Part shown: in pieces, positions 43,790-54,919 of the stretch | Numbering within the stretch: the first letter of the stretch is position 1 | Layout of the letters: the number at the start of each line of letters is the position of its first letter | Assembly: GCA_034440615.1 (NCBI GenBank) | Contig: JAOTOM010002709.1 | Location: 51,110-115,109 of the forward strand | Length of the DNA: 64,000 nucleotides | DNA from: Ashinkailepas kermadecensis | Taxonomy: Eukaryota > Arthropoda > Thecostraca > Neolepadidae | Direction: 5' to 3' | Made by a program: the position numbers and the translations under genes | The notes under the pieces: generated by a model | Told to the model about the DNA's origin: nothing | Databases searched by the model: none | What the model saw: only the letters and a program-made list of their open reading frames with translations

Positions 43790-45716
43790 CAGAGTGTTGG
43801 GCAGTTTATTGGTATAGGCACTTCGGCCTCCTGGGGCCATTTATAAAATTATAGGGCTATGAAAGTCAATTTATAAGTCTTGGAACAAGTAGGTTTGTCG
43901 GAGAAAGAGGCAAAGTAATTTGATTAGAAAAGGGTGTTCATCTCCCAGTAGCGTGGGCAGAGAAAATGGAATGTTGTGTGTTCGGCAATAGTCGGTAAGT
44001 GTTTTTCGATGGCCATGGTATTGTTGACAGTGTAGGAGTATATGTGTGACTGTAAGATGGGTGTTGCATAATGGGCATGAAGGTCGAAGTGAAGCCGTGT
44101 AGATATTTCGATGGGTAAGAAAAGTATGGCCAATACGTAAACGTGATAGTACTTTTTCTTCGAGACGGTTTTTTATATGATGTGGTCCAGGTGCCGACGC
44201 CAGGTTTGATGACGCGTAACTGTATATGGTTTGTGTTTTGTGTCCAATTTTGAGTCCAAAAATGTCGAATGCTCTGTTGTAATGACGATTTAATGCCTTC
44301 GAAATGTGATGAAATTTCTGTGATGTTTTGGAGGTGTAATGATGCTTTTGCTAATGTGTCGGCTTCTTCGTTTCCTGGGATGCCGCAGTGACTGGGCACC
44401 CACAGGAAACGGACCTTCACGCCCATCAGATGAAGTGTTCCTAATATTTCATAAATATAAATATGGCAATGATGTGAAAAAGAAAGTGACGAAAGAGATT
44501 GTAAAACGGATTTGGAGTCCGAACAAATGACGACGCTGCGCATGGGATGACAGAGAAAACGGTTGCGAATATAACGGAGGGCAATGAGGATGGCATGTAA
44601 TTCAGCGATGAAAATTGATGTTCCGTCTGGTACTCGATATTGTTTTTTGTATGTTCCCGAAACTATGGCATTTCCTGTAAGGTTAGCACCTTTAGAACCG
44701 TCAGTAAAAACAAAAGGAACATGTTATAACGAGATCGAAATTTGTGAAAATTTTGTTTCGCATATTCTGGACAGAGGTGTGATTTTGGAGTGGTGATTAG
44801 ATAAAAAATGTGTCGTTCAGCTATTTGCCACGGTGGTGTAGTTGGTGGAGAAAGAGAAGTAATGGGTGGAATAGTGAAATGAAGTTGTTCCGAAAATGTT
44901 TTGATTGTAGAAACTATAGTGAGGCCAGTTCGTTTTCGGCTGAACCTAAATAGCCATGATGTAAATTTGGGAGAATTTGTAATGACGCTTGTGTGGGGTG
45001 GTTTGTATGAAATTGAAGTGGTTTGTATTTATTGTGTGGGGTGGTTTGTATGAAATTGAGCTAGTGGAGGAATTCCCGATTCGGCTTGTAAAGAAATGAT
45101 GGGTGAAGTAGTCATTGCACCGAGTGCGATACGGATAAATTTGTTTTGAATCGTGTCTAAAATGTGTAAGGAGTATGTGCTGGCACCGGTATATACTACG
45201 GATCCATGTTCAATTATGGGTAGAACTAAAGATTTGTAAAGTAGTAGAAATATATGACGGTCGGCTCCAAGTCATGAAGAAGTGATGCATCGAAATTAAT
45301 TGAGTCGGTGAAAACATTTGTTCCGGATGTGTTTGATGTGTTTATGCATTGAAAGCCTACGGTCAAAAATAATACCAAGAAATTTAAACGAATTTACTAA
45401 AGGTATATCATTGTTTCCGAGGTGAAGCGGTGTTTCTGGAATTGGGCGGGGAAGTGATTTGCTAAATATCATGGTTGCAGATTTTGCAGCGGAACAAAAT
45501 GAAACCATTCTTCAGGGACCATTGATATATTTTGTCTAGTGCGTTTTGTAGGTGAAATAAACAATGCTCGTAATTTTTTCCGGAACACCAAATTGCACTC
45601 TCATCGGCAAACAAAGAGTATGATACATTAATAAGCATATCGGTGAAAGGATCGTTAATGATGAGGTTGAATACAACTGTGGGACCGTGGGATAGGTCGC
45701 GACGTGTCGCAGCCAC
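43790..45716 (-). mobile_element. minus-strand LINE of the I-like group, decayed (reverse transcriptase end and RNase H)
   Basis: On the minus strand from 45716: the region of the catalytic box (SLFADESAIWC, with the second Asp replaced by Glu), QNALDKIYQWSLKNGF, then FKFLGIIFDRRLSMHKHI. RNase H at about 44710-44200 keeps FTDGSK, IAELHAILIAL, CSDSKS, WVPSHCGIPGN and EEADTLAKAS. A frameshifted RIGHT / CPLC / HC zinc-like tail runs to about 43920, and a GGCC-containing 3' UTR to about 43800. There are several frameshifts. The 5' part is cut at about 45720 by sequence leading into block B'. Confidence 0.82.
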
Positions 45717-45794
45717 CGATGGCGTGACGGGTGCGGCCTGCCGACTGTCGAGGAGGATCGGCTGCCGCTGTCCGGTCCTGCCCCTCCCGTGACG

Positions 45795-47014
45795 GGCAGA
45801 GGCTGACGGCTGCTGGGAGCCGGCACCAGCAGGACGGACAGAGGCTGACGGCTGCTGGGAGCCGTCACCAGCAGGACGGGCAGAGGCTGACGGCTGCTGG
45901 AAGCCGTCACCAGCAGGACGGGCAGATGCTGACGGCTGCTGGGAGCCGTCACCAGCAGGTCGGACAGAGGCTGACGGCTGCTGGGAGCCGGAGGATGCAG
46001 GCCTACAAACGAGTCAATTAGCGATCAACGAAATGTGAGAGATCCATGACATTTGCTTTGTATTTCAGTGCAGTGAAGGAAATGATTTTAATTTTGCGTC
46101 AGTATCGTCATTTCATGAACGAAATACTTCGGTACTTGCCCAATGTTAACGATAGCTTTCAGGCGCCACAGGGTGAATTTGTCCCGAATGTTGAGAATTC
46201 TCTTGGATCCCCTCCCCCGCAGAACTGGACTGTGAACTTATTTGCTAGACCCAGGGCATCGTCGACTGGTACTTACTTGAAAAATTGAAGGATTGATGGA
46301 GTAGAACAAGACCGGGCTGCCGACTCCCACTGTTTTTGGACCTGCGCACCTGACGTCTTACGTTTCTTTATAACGGGCCCCGATCCTTCCATTGTTAGTA
46401 CTTGTATATGCAGTCTTTATGTAACTTGTAAGTGAAATAATTTCAATGGAAACTTCCACACACTACTTTCGCTGCTGTATTTGATTCCACAGCAAACGTA
46501 GCAACTAGCAGCCACCGACACCTCTCTGGAGGCACCGGCAACACAAATGAATGAGCATAGGGCGCGCAGATAATTCACTCGCAGCATCACAGCGGCACGC
46601 CGCACGGATGAATTTGAGAGGCATGCGCTTGTTTTTATTACGCACCTCCTCGCGAAGGATTTTGTAGTAAAATACCATGCTCGGCAAGGCTCGGCGTGGT
46701 ACCGTGCAAAACTTACGGGCATCTATAGCGTTGCGAGTGTAAGTGCATATACAATGGTGTAGGTACTGTGCTTTAATACATCAAAGTGATCAAAAATATC
46801 ACAGTGAGCGTTGGATGGCTCATTGATTGTACGGATCAAGTACCAAAAAATGTAGGTTTCTGATGGTTCCAACGACTTCTGAGGCAGCCAGGTTCTCAGA
46901 AAGATCCTTCAGCATGGGCCCTCACTGGAGTGGAAAGTCTCGACGACTGGGGTGGAAACCTGGGCGACTAGGGTGGAAGCTTCCACCCCAGTAAACATGT
47001 TAAAATAGGCCCTG
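45795..47014. mobile_element. right-end fragment of hAT-2 (second copy)
   Basis: Carries the right terminal inverted repeat and the three direct plus one inverted subterminal motifs. The left end and the transposase main exon are absent. It arose by segmental duplication, because the flank is the same as at 28031. Confidence 0.9.
46277..46392 (-). pseudogene. duplicated first coding exon of the hAT-2 transposase
   Basis: It matches 27293-27408, with the same ATG and the same GTAAGTACC donor. The nuclear-signal stretch reads PVIKKRK. No transposase main exon accompanies it in B', so it is an orphan. Confidence 0.5.
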
Positions 47015-48364
47015 ACGCCCAGGCATGTGTCCAAGTCCAGGATTGTTGTCTGCGAGTGACATAGCGAATATGCAAACGGCGATGATATTTGATGCAAAGG
47101 CATGCCTGTTTCTATGGTACATTTTTGGAATACATTTGGCAAATAAACAAAAATGTTGTGGTGCTCACAGCTCCTCTTCAATGACTTCCCTGGCCATCGC
47201 CAGGACATCATCCTCTGAAGCAACGATTACCGGCATGTGTGGCAGATGACGCCGGCGATAAGTGTGCGGCACTCTAGAGCTGTGCATTAACCCGCGCCAT
47301 CTCGAGGGAGTTGATATGGCCCCCCCCCCCTAAGGTTTTCCGCGGACAGTGAAAGAACGGCGCACAGCAGCACGCCAAAATTTGGCATGCCTTTTCCCAC
47401 ATCAATTTGACATGTTGTGTCAAAATTTTGAAGTCAAGTCATCTGCGGTCAACGAGTTAGTCAAGGTCAAGTGAGGTCACCTCCAGAAAAGTTCAACCAG
47501 TCGTCACGCCTTAACGGATAAAGATATTCTAATGAAGCTTGCAGCGTTTGTGTATCTTTAGGGACGAAACAAAGCGCACCAGAGGAATTTTCTATTTTTC
47601 CGTTTTTGATTACTTATAGTTTTGCATATTGTCCCATTAGAGCTAAAATCGATGATTCTGGCTAAAGTAAGCATTTTTATGTGAACAAGTTGACTTCGAA
47701 CAACGTATTTCGGTCCGCTCTACACATTAGAAAAATAAAAATTAAAGAAAATTGAAAACTCAACATTTTGAAATTTCAAAAAATAAAGTGTTGATTTTTC
47801 GGTGGACAAAAATTGTAGGTCCATGGCCGATTTCGCCTTCCTTTTCTGATTCAAAATAATTTTTGTTTTTCAAATCTCCCCAAAATGAACTCCCCAGAGC
47901 CAAAAACATAATGTAAGTCGTGAAAACTTAAGCCCCCTAGTGACGCCACTTTTTGGGGGATACAATTTTGAGGGTGGTGTCTGGCCCTACTCGTCGAGCG
48001 CTTTCCGATGACTCCTCTTCCGTTTCCGTGCGACAGCTTAGTTTGGAGATTAGAGGGGGGTTGTATCACCCCCCCCCCGAGACGGGGTGTGAGGATATGA
48101 CCGGAAAGACGGGGAGGGTTAAAAGCAAGGGCGTCGCCACCGGGGGGAGAAGCAGCGGGGGCATTCGCCCCCCCCTGCCGTGAAACTGGGGGGCGCCCCC
48201 CTGAAATTTGAGGAGGACCCTATCCGCAAATACACAGCAAAAAAGGTGAGCAAGGAGGCGGACGGGACAGAAGATCATGCTGTCAATGAGGGCTCAAGAC
48301 TGACGAGGCCCCCAGGAAATATAATCAGGTCTCTATAAGAGACGAAGAACGGGGTTAGAGAGAG

Positions 48365-49670
48365 ACTCTATGGAGACGTAGAGATTGGGAGGAGGCCCCC
48401 AGGACGAAAAGGAGGCCCCCATGACGAAAAGGAGCCCCCCCCCCATGACGAAAAGGAGGCCCCAAGACGTAGAACAGAGATTGGGAGGAGGCCCTCAGGA
48501 CGAAAAGGAGGCCCCCATGACGAAAAGGAGGCCCCAGGACGAAAAGGAGGCCCCAAGACCTAGAACAGAGATTGGGAGGAGGTCCCCAGGACGAAAAAGG
48601 GGCACCAAGGACGAAAAGGAGGCCCCTAGGACGACAAGGATGCCCCAGGACGAAAAGGATGCCCCAGGACGCAAAGGAGGCCCCCACGTAGAACAGAGAT
48701 TGGGACGTAGAACAGAGATTGGGAGGAGGTCCCAAGGACTAAAAGGAGGCCCCCAGGACGAAAAGCAGGCCCCCAGAACGAAAAGGATGCACCCAAGGAC
48801 GAAGAGGAGGCCCCTAAGACATAGAACAGAGATTGGGAGGTGGCCCGGCGGAGGCCCCCATGACGAAAAGGAGGTCCCCAGGACGAAAAGGAGGCCCCCA
48901 GGAAGAAAAGGAGGCCACCAGGACGAAAAGGAGTCCCCCTAAGACATAGAACAATGATTGGGAGGTGGCCCCCCAGGACGAAAGGGAGGCCCCAGGACGA
49001 AAAGGATACCCCAGGACGCAAAGCAGGCCCCCAAGACGTAGAACAGAGATTGGGAGGAGGCCCCCAGGACGAAAAAGAGGCCCCCAGAACGAATAGGATG
49101 CACCCAAGGACGAAAACGAGGCCCCCAAGACGTAGAACAGAGATTTGGAGGAGGCCCCCAGGACGAAAAGGGGGCCTCCAGGACGAAAAGGATGCCCCCA
49201 GGACGAAAAGGAGTCCCCCAGGACGAAAAGGATGCACCCAAGGACGAAAAGGATGCCCCAAGACGTAGAACGGAGATTGAGATGAGGTCCCCAGGACGAA
49301 AAGGAGGCCCCTAAGACGTAGAACAGAGATTGTGAGGTGGCCCCCAAGACGAAAAGGAGGACCCCAGGACGAAAAGGATTCCCCAGGACGAAAAGGAAGC
49401 CCCAAGACGTAGAACAGAGATTGGGAGGAGGCCCCCAGGACTGAAAGGAGGCCCCAGGAGGAAATGGAGGCCTCCCAGAACGAAAAGGATGCACCCAAGG
49501 ACGAAAGGGAGGCCCCTAAGTTGTAGAACAGAGATTGGGAGGTAGCCCTAGGACGAAAAGGAGGCCCCAGGACGAAAAGGAGGCCACCAGCACGAAAAGG
49601 AGGCCCTCAGGACGGAAAGGATGCCACCGAGACAAGCAACAAGCCACCCAGGTTAGACGAAAAGGCTTCC
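48365..49670. repeat. ~20-bp GGAGGCCCC minisatellite field (second copy)
   Basis: Counterpart of 29370-30680, with different unit numbers and rearranged runs. For example, a GGCCCGGCGGAGG insertion lies at about 48842. Open frames on both strands are artefacts. Confidence 0.85.
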
Positions 49671-52160
49671 GATGGGTGGCAGGATATTCTTAATTTGGAA
49701 AACGAGGCCCCCAAGACGGAAGAGGATGCCCCTGGAATATAAACTTAAGACATGATACGGGAGATTTATCCGGACGCAATAGGGGCCCCAAGACGGGTAA
49801 GAAGGTCTCCGCAGGAATGAGAGAAGGCCACCGAGACCAGCCAGATGAGGCCCATATTTTGGAAGAGGAGGACCCTAGAAGAGAAGATCTAGGACTAGGA
49901 CGCAAAAGCACCCTGCTAAGAGGATAATGTGGCTCCAAACACAGATAGGCAGGCCCCCATGCCGTGAGAGGAGGCCCCTAATTTGAAAAATGAGTCACCT
50001 AGGAGAGGGTAGGAGTCCCCAGAAATCAAGAGAGTGTCAAAAATGGCACGGAGGTAACCAGGATTGCAAAGGACGCCCCGACACCGGAAAGGAGGCCCCA
50101 GAATATGAGAGGAGGCCCTAAGACGGAAAAGGAAGCCAGTGGATATGAGATGAGGTTTCGAAGACGTAAAAGCAGGCCCCAGACGGGTGAGGTTCCACGG
50201 AGATAGGAAAGGATGATCCAGAGACGTGGCAGGAGGCACCTAATTCGGAAGAGAACGACACAAGATTGGAAATGAGACCCCATGATGAACGAGGAGGCCC
50301 ATAAAATAGGAGTGAAAGGCCATTGGATAAAAAAGATAGCTCCCAGGCGGAAAGGAAGGCTCAAAGACGGCTAAGAAGGTCCCCGGGAAATAACAAGACC
50401 ACTAAGATAGGAACGGTTGCCAGTAATTTGGCAGAGGAGGCGCCTGGGAGAGAAGAGGAGTCCACCAGGAGATAAGAGACCACCCCTGAGATGGGTAAAG
50501 ATCGAATCCACACGCAGAGCAGGAGGCCCCCAAGACGTGAGAGGAGGCCCCTAATTTGAAAAAGAAGACCTCTAGAAAAGAAATGAGGAATCTGCCGGAC
50601 TCGAGAGGAGTTCCTCAAGAAGGAGTAGGTCTCCAGGACGAAATGAGGCCCCGAAGACCGGAAAGAGCTCCCAGGAAATGAGAGGCGGCCCTTAAGATGG
50701 GAGTGGTAGCAAGCATGGAAGGAGGTGAGGTTTCCAAAATTGAAGATCCCTCAAGACGGGTAAGGCTTTGCCAGGATAAAGGAGGAGGCCCACGAGGCGT
50801 GGTAGGAGGCCCCTAATTTGGCAGAGAATACCCCACGAAGATGATAGTAAGCTCCATGCCATGTTAAAGGGGCCCCAGAATGCAAGAGGAGGCCCTCCAA
50901 GACGGGAGAGCAGGACCATTGAATATGGAGGAGGGTAGGACACACAAGGAGACGTCGAAAACCGGTAAAAAGGTTCTAGGAAATGAGACGAGACCCTTAA
51001 GACGCGACAGGAGGCCTATAATTTGCAAGAAGAACTTTGCAAGGGTAAGGCTTTACCAGGATAAAGGAGGAGGCCCACGAGGCGTGGCAGGAGGCCCCTA
51101 ATTTGGCAGAGAAAACCCCTCGAAGATGATAGGAAGCTCCATGCCATGTTAAAGGGGCCCCAGAATGCAAGAGGAGGTCCTCCAAGACGGGAGAGGAGGA
51201 CCATTGAATATGAAGGAGGGTAGAACACGCAAGGAGGCGTCGAAAACCGGTAAAAAGGCCCTAGGAAATGAGACGAGACCCTTAAGACGCGAAAGGAGGC
51301 CTATAATTTGCAAGAAGAAACCCCTACGAAATAGTAGGAGTCGTGTCTGGGTACTTTAAAATCACGATATGGGCCCCAAAAGATCCGGCCGGGGCCCCCG
51401 CAAATAACGCTGAGCCTGGGGTACCAAAAATTCACGCCCGGACCACGAAAATCATGCCAGGGGCACGACAGGTCGTACCGTGCCCCAACAGTCTCATTGG
51501 GACCAAAACAAATGAAGCCGGAGCAACGAAAAACAATCCGGACATGGATAATCACTCTGGGGGCCCAACAATGACGCCAAAAGCCACCAAAACGCATTGG
51601 ACACCCCAAAAAGTGTCGAGGCCGCTATAGCTCGCGCTAGGGATCCAAGAAAATGACGTCGGGGCCCAAAAGATCACATTGGACTAAAAAAAGTCGCGTC
51701 GCAGCCCTTGAAAATCACACTGGAGGCCCAAAAGGTCGCGCCGGGGCCCCAAAAGTTGCAGCTGCCCCCAAAATCAATCCTTAACCGGAATGCCACTCTG
51801 GGACAAAAAAAAACTCCTTCAGTGGGCGCAGTGCTATATCAAAGGGGCAAATGCCCCTCCATCCTGAAAGGGATAAGCCCCAAAGAATCGTGCCGAGGTG
51901 TCAAAAATCGCGCTGGGGCCACCAAAATTCGCGTCGGTCCACCAGAATTCGCTTATGGGTCTCCAAATAAATACGGCGAGCCCCGGAAAACTCGCTCCAA
52001 GGCCCGAAAAATTGCAACAGGAACCGTCAAAATCGCGTTGGGTGCACAGCTAAATACAACGCGTCCGGCATCTAGGGCCACACGTAAGCACAGTGTGACC
52101 ACAAACACCGGATCGGTATCCGAAAGAAATCAAGCTGGAGCCCTCCAAAATAAGGAGAGA

Positions 52161-53091
52161 TCCCTTTTTGGAGAGCTTTTTGTTTTGAGAAGGTCTTACT
52201 TGAACTCGTATCCATATTCGTTTAGGTGGAATTAGCAGGTGCCCATTAAAACTGCATCCGTCATCCTTTTCCTGCTTTCAGATTCCACTGTTTCCGCTGG
52301 CTGTGGACTCTATAACCTTAAGGGTACACGTTGCGACACGTTCTGTAAAATTGTGTACTTGTGTTCTCACAGCCGAAACTGGTACTCTTGATAAAAGCAC
52401 GCTGGCGAAATACGCAAAGTAATATTAGAACTATTTATATATTTTAGTTATAATGAGCATAGGGTAAAAATATCAAGTAATACCATCAAAGATGTATGAA
52501 TTTCAAGGTCTGGAATAAAGAAACGCTTAATAAATTTGACGCGTCTCTGGGATGTTTTCAGGAATTCACATAGGTACGTGCATCGCATCTGGATTTTCAG
52601 CTAGAATATACACCAATTTACATGGAGTTGGATTATTGTCAATACGGTTCGGTCGAATTTGACTGCATTAATCATCACAAGATGCGGACGTTCCAGACAC
52701 GGTTACATACGTGTCTCAGACTCCGGTGTACTATGCCAACTTGCAGAAATATATTGCAACCACAGCTGGGGTGGGCATACTTATGCCGGAATCCAGGGAA
52801 TGCAGGCTGAGAAACCCGAACTGAATCTCAACTGGTTCAATATCCAATCCTAGCCTGAAAAGGCGAAATAAAATCTACTTTTCAGTCTGTGAATGATGCG
52901 GACAAGTAGGTTAAATCTACCATAGTAATCATTCCAAAACGCTCTCGGGTAGATTTTCTTGAAATCGGAGTGTATCATACACGATCCTTACTCAACAAAA
53001 TAACATCGCCCAGGATAAGCGCTCACGAAAAGCGCTCAGGTTCTTGCGAATGTTCCCGTTGTTATCGTTCCTTGATTCCCTCCTGCCACGC
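52161..53091. other. gene-free stretch between B' and C'
   Basis: It is not homologous to the corresponding 33147-34663 stretch between B and C. It is AT-rich, with no gene recognised. Confidence 0.5.
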
Positions 53092-54026
53092 AACATGGCT
53101 ACCGGTCGGGTAGTGGTGGCACCAGTGTCAACCAACACCAGGCAGTTCTTCATCACCAGAATCATCACCAACGTCGCTACCGGTCGGGTAGTGGTGGCAC
53201 CAGTGTCAACCAACACCAGGCAGTTCTTCATCACCAGAATCATCACCAACATGGCTACCGGTCGGGTAGTGGTGGCACCAGTGTCAACCAACACCAGGCA
53301 GTTCTTCATCACCAGAATCATCACCAACGTGGCTACCTGTCGGGTAGTGGTGGCACCAGTGTCAACCAACACCAGGCAGTTCTTCATCACCAGAATCATC
53401 ACCAACGTGGCTAGCGGTCGGGTAGTGGTGGCACCAGTGTCAACCAACACCAGGCAGTTCTTCATCACCAGAATCATCACCAACATGGCTACCGGTCGGG
53501 TAGTGGTGGCACCAGTGTCAACCAACACCAGGCAGTTCTTCATCACCAGAATCATCACCAACGTGGCTACCGGTCGGGTAGTGGTGGCACCAGTGTCAAC
53601 CAACACCAGGCAGTTCTTCATCACCAGAATCATCACCAACGTGGCTACCGGTCGGGTAGTGGTGGCATCAGTGTCAACCAACACCAGGCAGTTCTTCATC
53701 ACCAGAATCATCACCAACGTGGGTACCGGTCGGGCAGTGGTGGCACCAGTGTCAACGAACACCAGGCAGTTCTTCATCACCAGAATCATCACCAACGTGG
53801 CTACCGGTCGGGTAGTGGTGGCACCAGTGTCAACCAACACCATGCAGTTCTTCATCACCAGAATCATCACCAACGTGGCTACCGGTCGGGTAGTGGTGGC
53901 ACCAGTGTCGACGAACACCAGGCAGTTCTTCATCACCAGAATCATCACCAACGTGGCTACCGGTCGGGTAGTGGTGGCACCAGTGTCAACCAACACCAGG
54001 CAGTTCTTCATCACCAGAATCGCTTG
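53092..54026. repeat. 78-bp tandem repeat, 12 copies, upstream of the truncated peptide gene
   Basis: Twelve units of the 34664-34894 repeat, very homogeneous, with single-base variants (GTGG/ATGG/GTCG at the start; ACCTGTC in unit four; AGCGGTC in unit five). Frames of more than 320 codons are open on both strands only because 78 is divisible by three and the unit lacks stops. Confidence 0.95.
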
Positions 54027-54175
54027 GTGAGACCTGAGGCCACAGGTCACCCCCAGCCGCCGCGTGGCCGCCGACCAACACCAGGCAGTATACTTCATCA
54101 CCTGAATCATCTGACGAGACCTGAGACCGCAGGCCACCCCCAGCCGCCGCGTGGCTGCCGACCGCGACCTTGACG
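54027..54175. repeat. 87-bp promoter-proximal repeat (second locus)
   Basis: Counterpart of 34895-35130 with one unit fewer, ending just before the TATA box. Confidence 0.85.
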
Positions 54176-54180
54176 CTTGC

Positions 54181-54187
54181 TATAAAA
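54181..54187 (+). promoter_or_regulatory. TATA box of the truncated peptide gene copy
   Basis: TATAAAA, 45 bp before the first base of the ATG at 54232, identical in setting to 35139-35145. Confidence 0.75.
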
Positions 54188-54231
54188 CCATGCCAACCGC
54201 TCTCTGCCACACCTGAGTCGCCGTCGACATC

Positions 54232-54351
54232 ATGAAGCTGGCACTGTTTGCTACCCTGCTTCTGGCCTGTGTGCTGGTCGTGGCTGGCGGCTACGGCCAA
54301 AGTTACGCCCAATCGTACCCACACTACCCGAGCTACCCGCACCAGTTTTGA
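54232..54351 (+). pseudogene. tyrosine-rich peptide gene copy, cut by the duplication junction
   Basis: 39 codons: the same signal peptide, then GGYGQSYAQSYPHYPSYPHQ, then Phe and TGA. The homology to 35190-35438 stops at base 54344. The last Gln codon is completed, and Phe and the stop are supplied, by block A' sequence. The mature part has QS for KP and Q for Y compared with the intact copy, so the two loci had already diverged. The 3' UTR, intron and poly(A) exon are missing. A short product of about 19 mature residues could in principle be made. I call it a truncated gene. Confidence 0.8.
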
Positions 54352-54833
54352 TCGGTTGTGGTCGGTTTCGTTTGGACCCTTGCCGAGTATTTAGCGTTCT
54401 TCCTGTCAACGTGGTGGTGTCTATCGCCGTCGTTTACCACACGCCTGTTTGTGAGCGCAAAGTGTACCTTTGCCGTCGATGTGGACGCCGGTAGGTGCCA
54501 AGCCGCCGTCGTCGCCAGCCAGTTAATGGTGTTCCACTTCGTGATGTCATGTGGTCAACGTAGTGAGTTGCTGGTACGGCGGTCCTTGTGCTGGTCATAT
54601 TTGCAGTGGGTGTTGCTCGTGCAGCGTTGCTGTGGTTTTGCCCTTATGGTCAGGAGTGCTGTCTTGCGTCGTGTGGCGCTGTCCCCGCCTGGTGTTTGAT
54701 CGTGCGGGGAGTTGTACACGTCTCACTGTACACTGTGTACAGCTGCTGCTGTCTGGTGCCCGGCCGTGCTTGGAGTGCGCTGTGTGCTGTTTCTGCCGCC
54801 CGGCGTGACATGTCTGACGCTCTGTTGATCTAG

Positions 54834-54919
54834 GTATCGCTGCGTCCAAGCACCGCCAGATGCTGGCCCAAGGGCGTGAACACCCCTACCAGAGGGTGGG
54901 CCCGCTGTCACAAATGTAG
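54834..54919 (+). CDS. how: duplicate of the held out wings-like long-isoform last exon
   Basis: Same acceptor (TTGATCTAG), same coding sequence with REHPYQRV and GPLSQM, and the same TAG (54917-54919) as 7645-7730. The upstream partner exon (5915-6199) is not duplicated in the window. This exon could therefore be used only by splicing over about 48 kb, or it is an orphan or an allelic copy placed here by assembly. The coding sequence is unchanged. Confidence 0.6.

Larger units (their letters stand above)
45795..52160 (+). repeat. segmental duplication block B' (second copy)
   Basis: It begins inside the 42-bp minisatellite of hAT-2 and ends at GGAGAGAT (52160), matching 26.4-33.15 kb. It contains about five 42-bp units (to 46000), a hAT-2 right end with terminal repeat ending at 47014 and the target sequence ACGCCCAG at 47015-47022. 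The minisatellite fields follow at 48365-49670, 49670-51345 and 51345-52160. The left junction lies in unrelated GC-rich sequence (45700-45794). Confidence 0.93.

Noticed and set aside
52992..54137. Open frames of 328 (+) and 381 (-) codons over the 78-bp array
   Set aside because: The 78-bp unit is divisible by three and lacks stops, so frames stay open on both strands; no domain, and it lies upstream of a TATA box.
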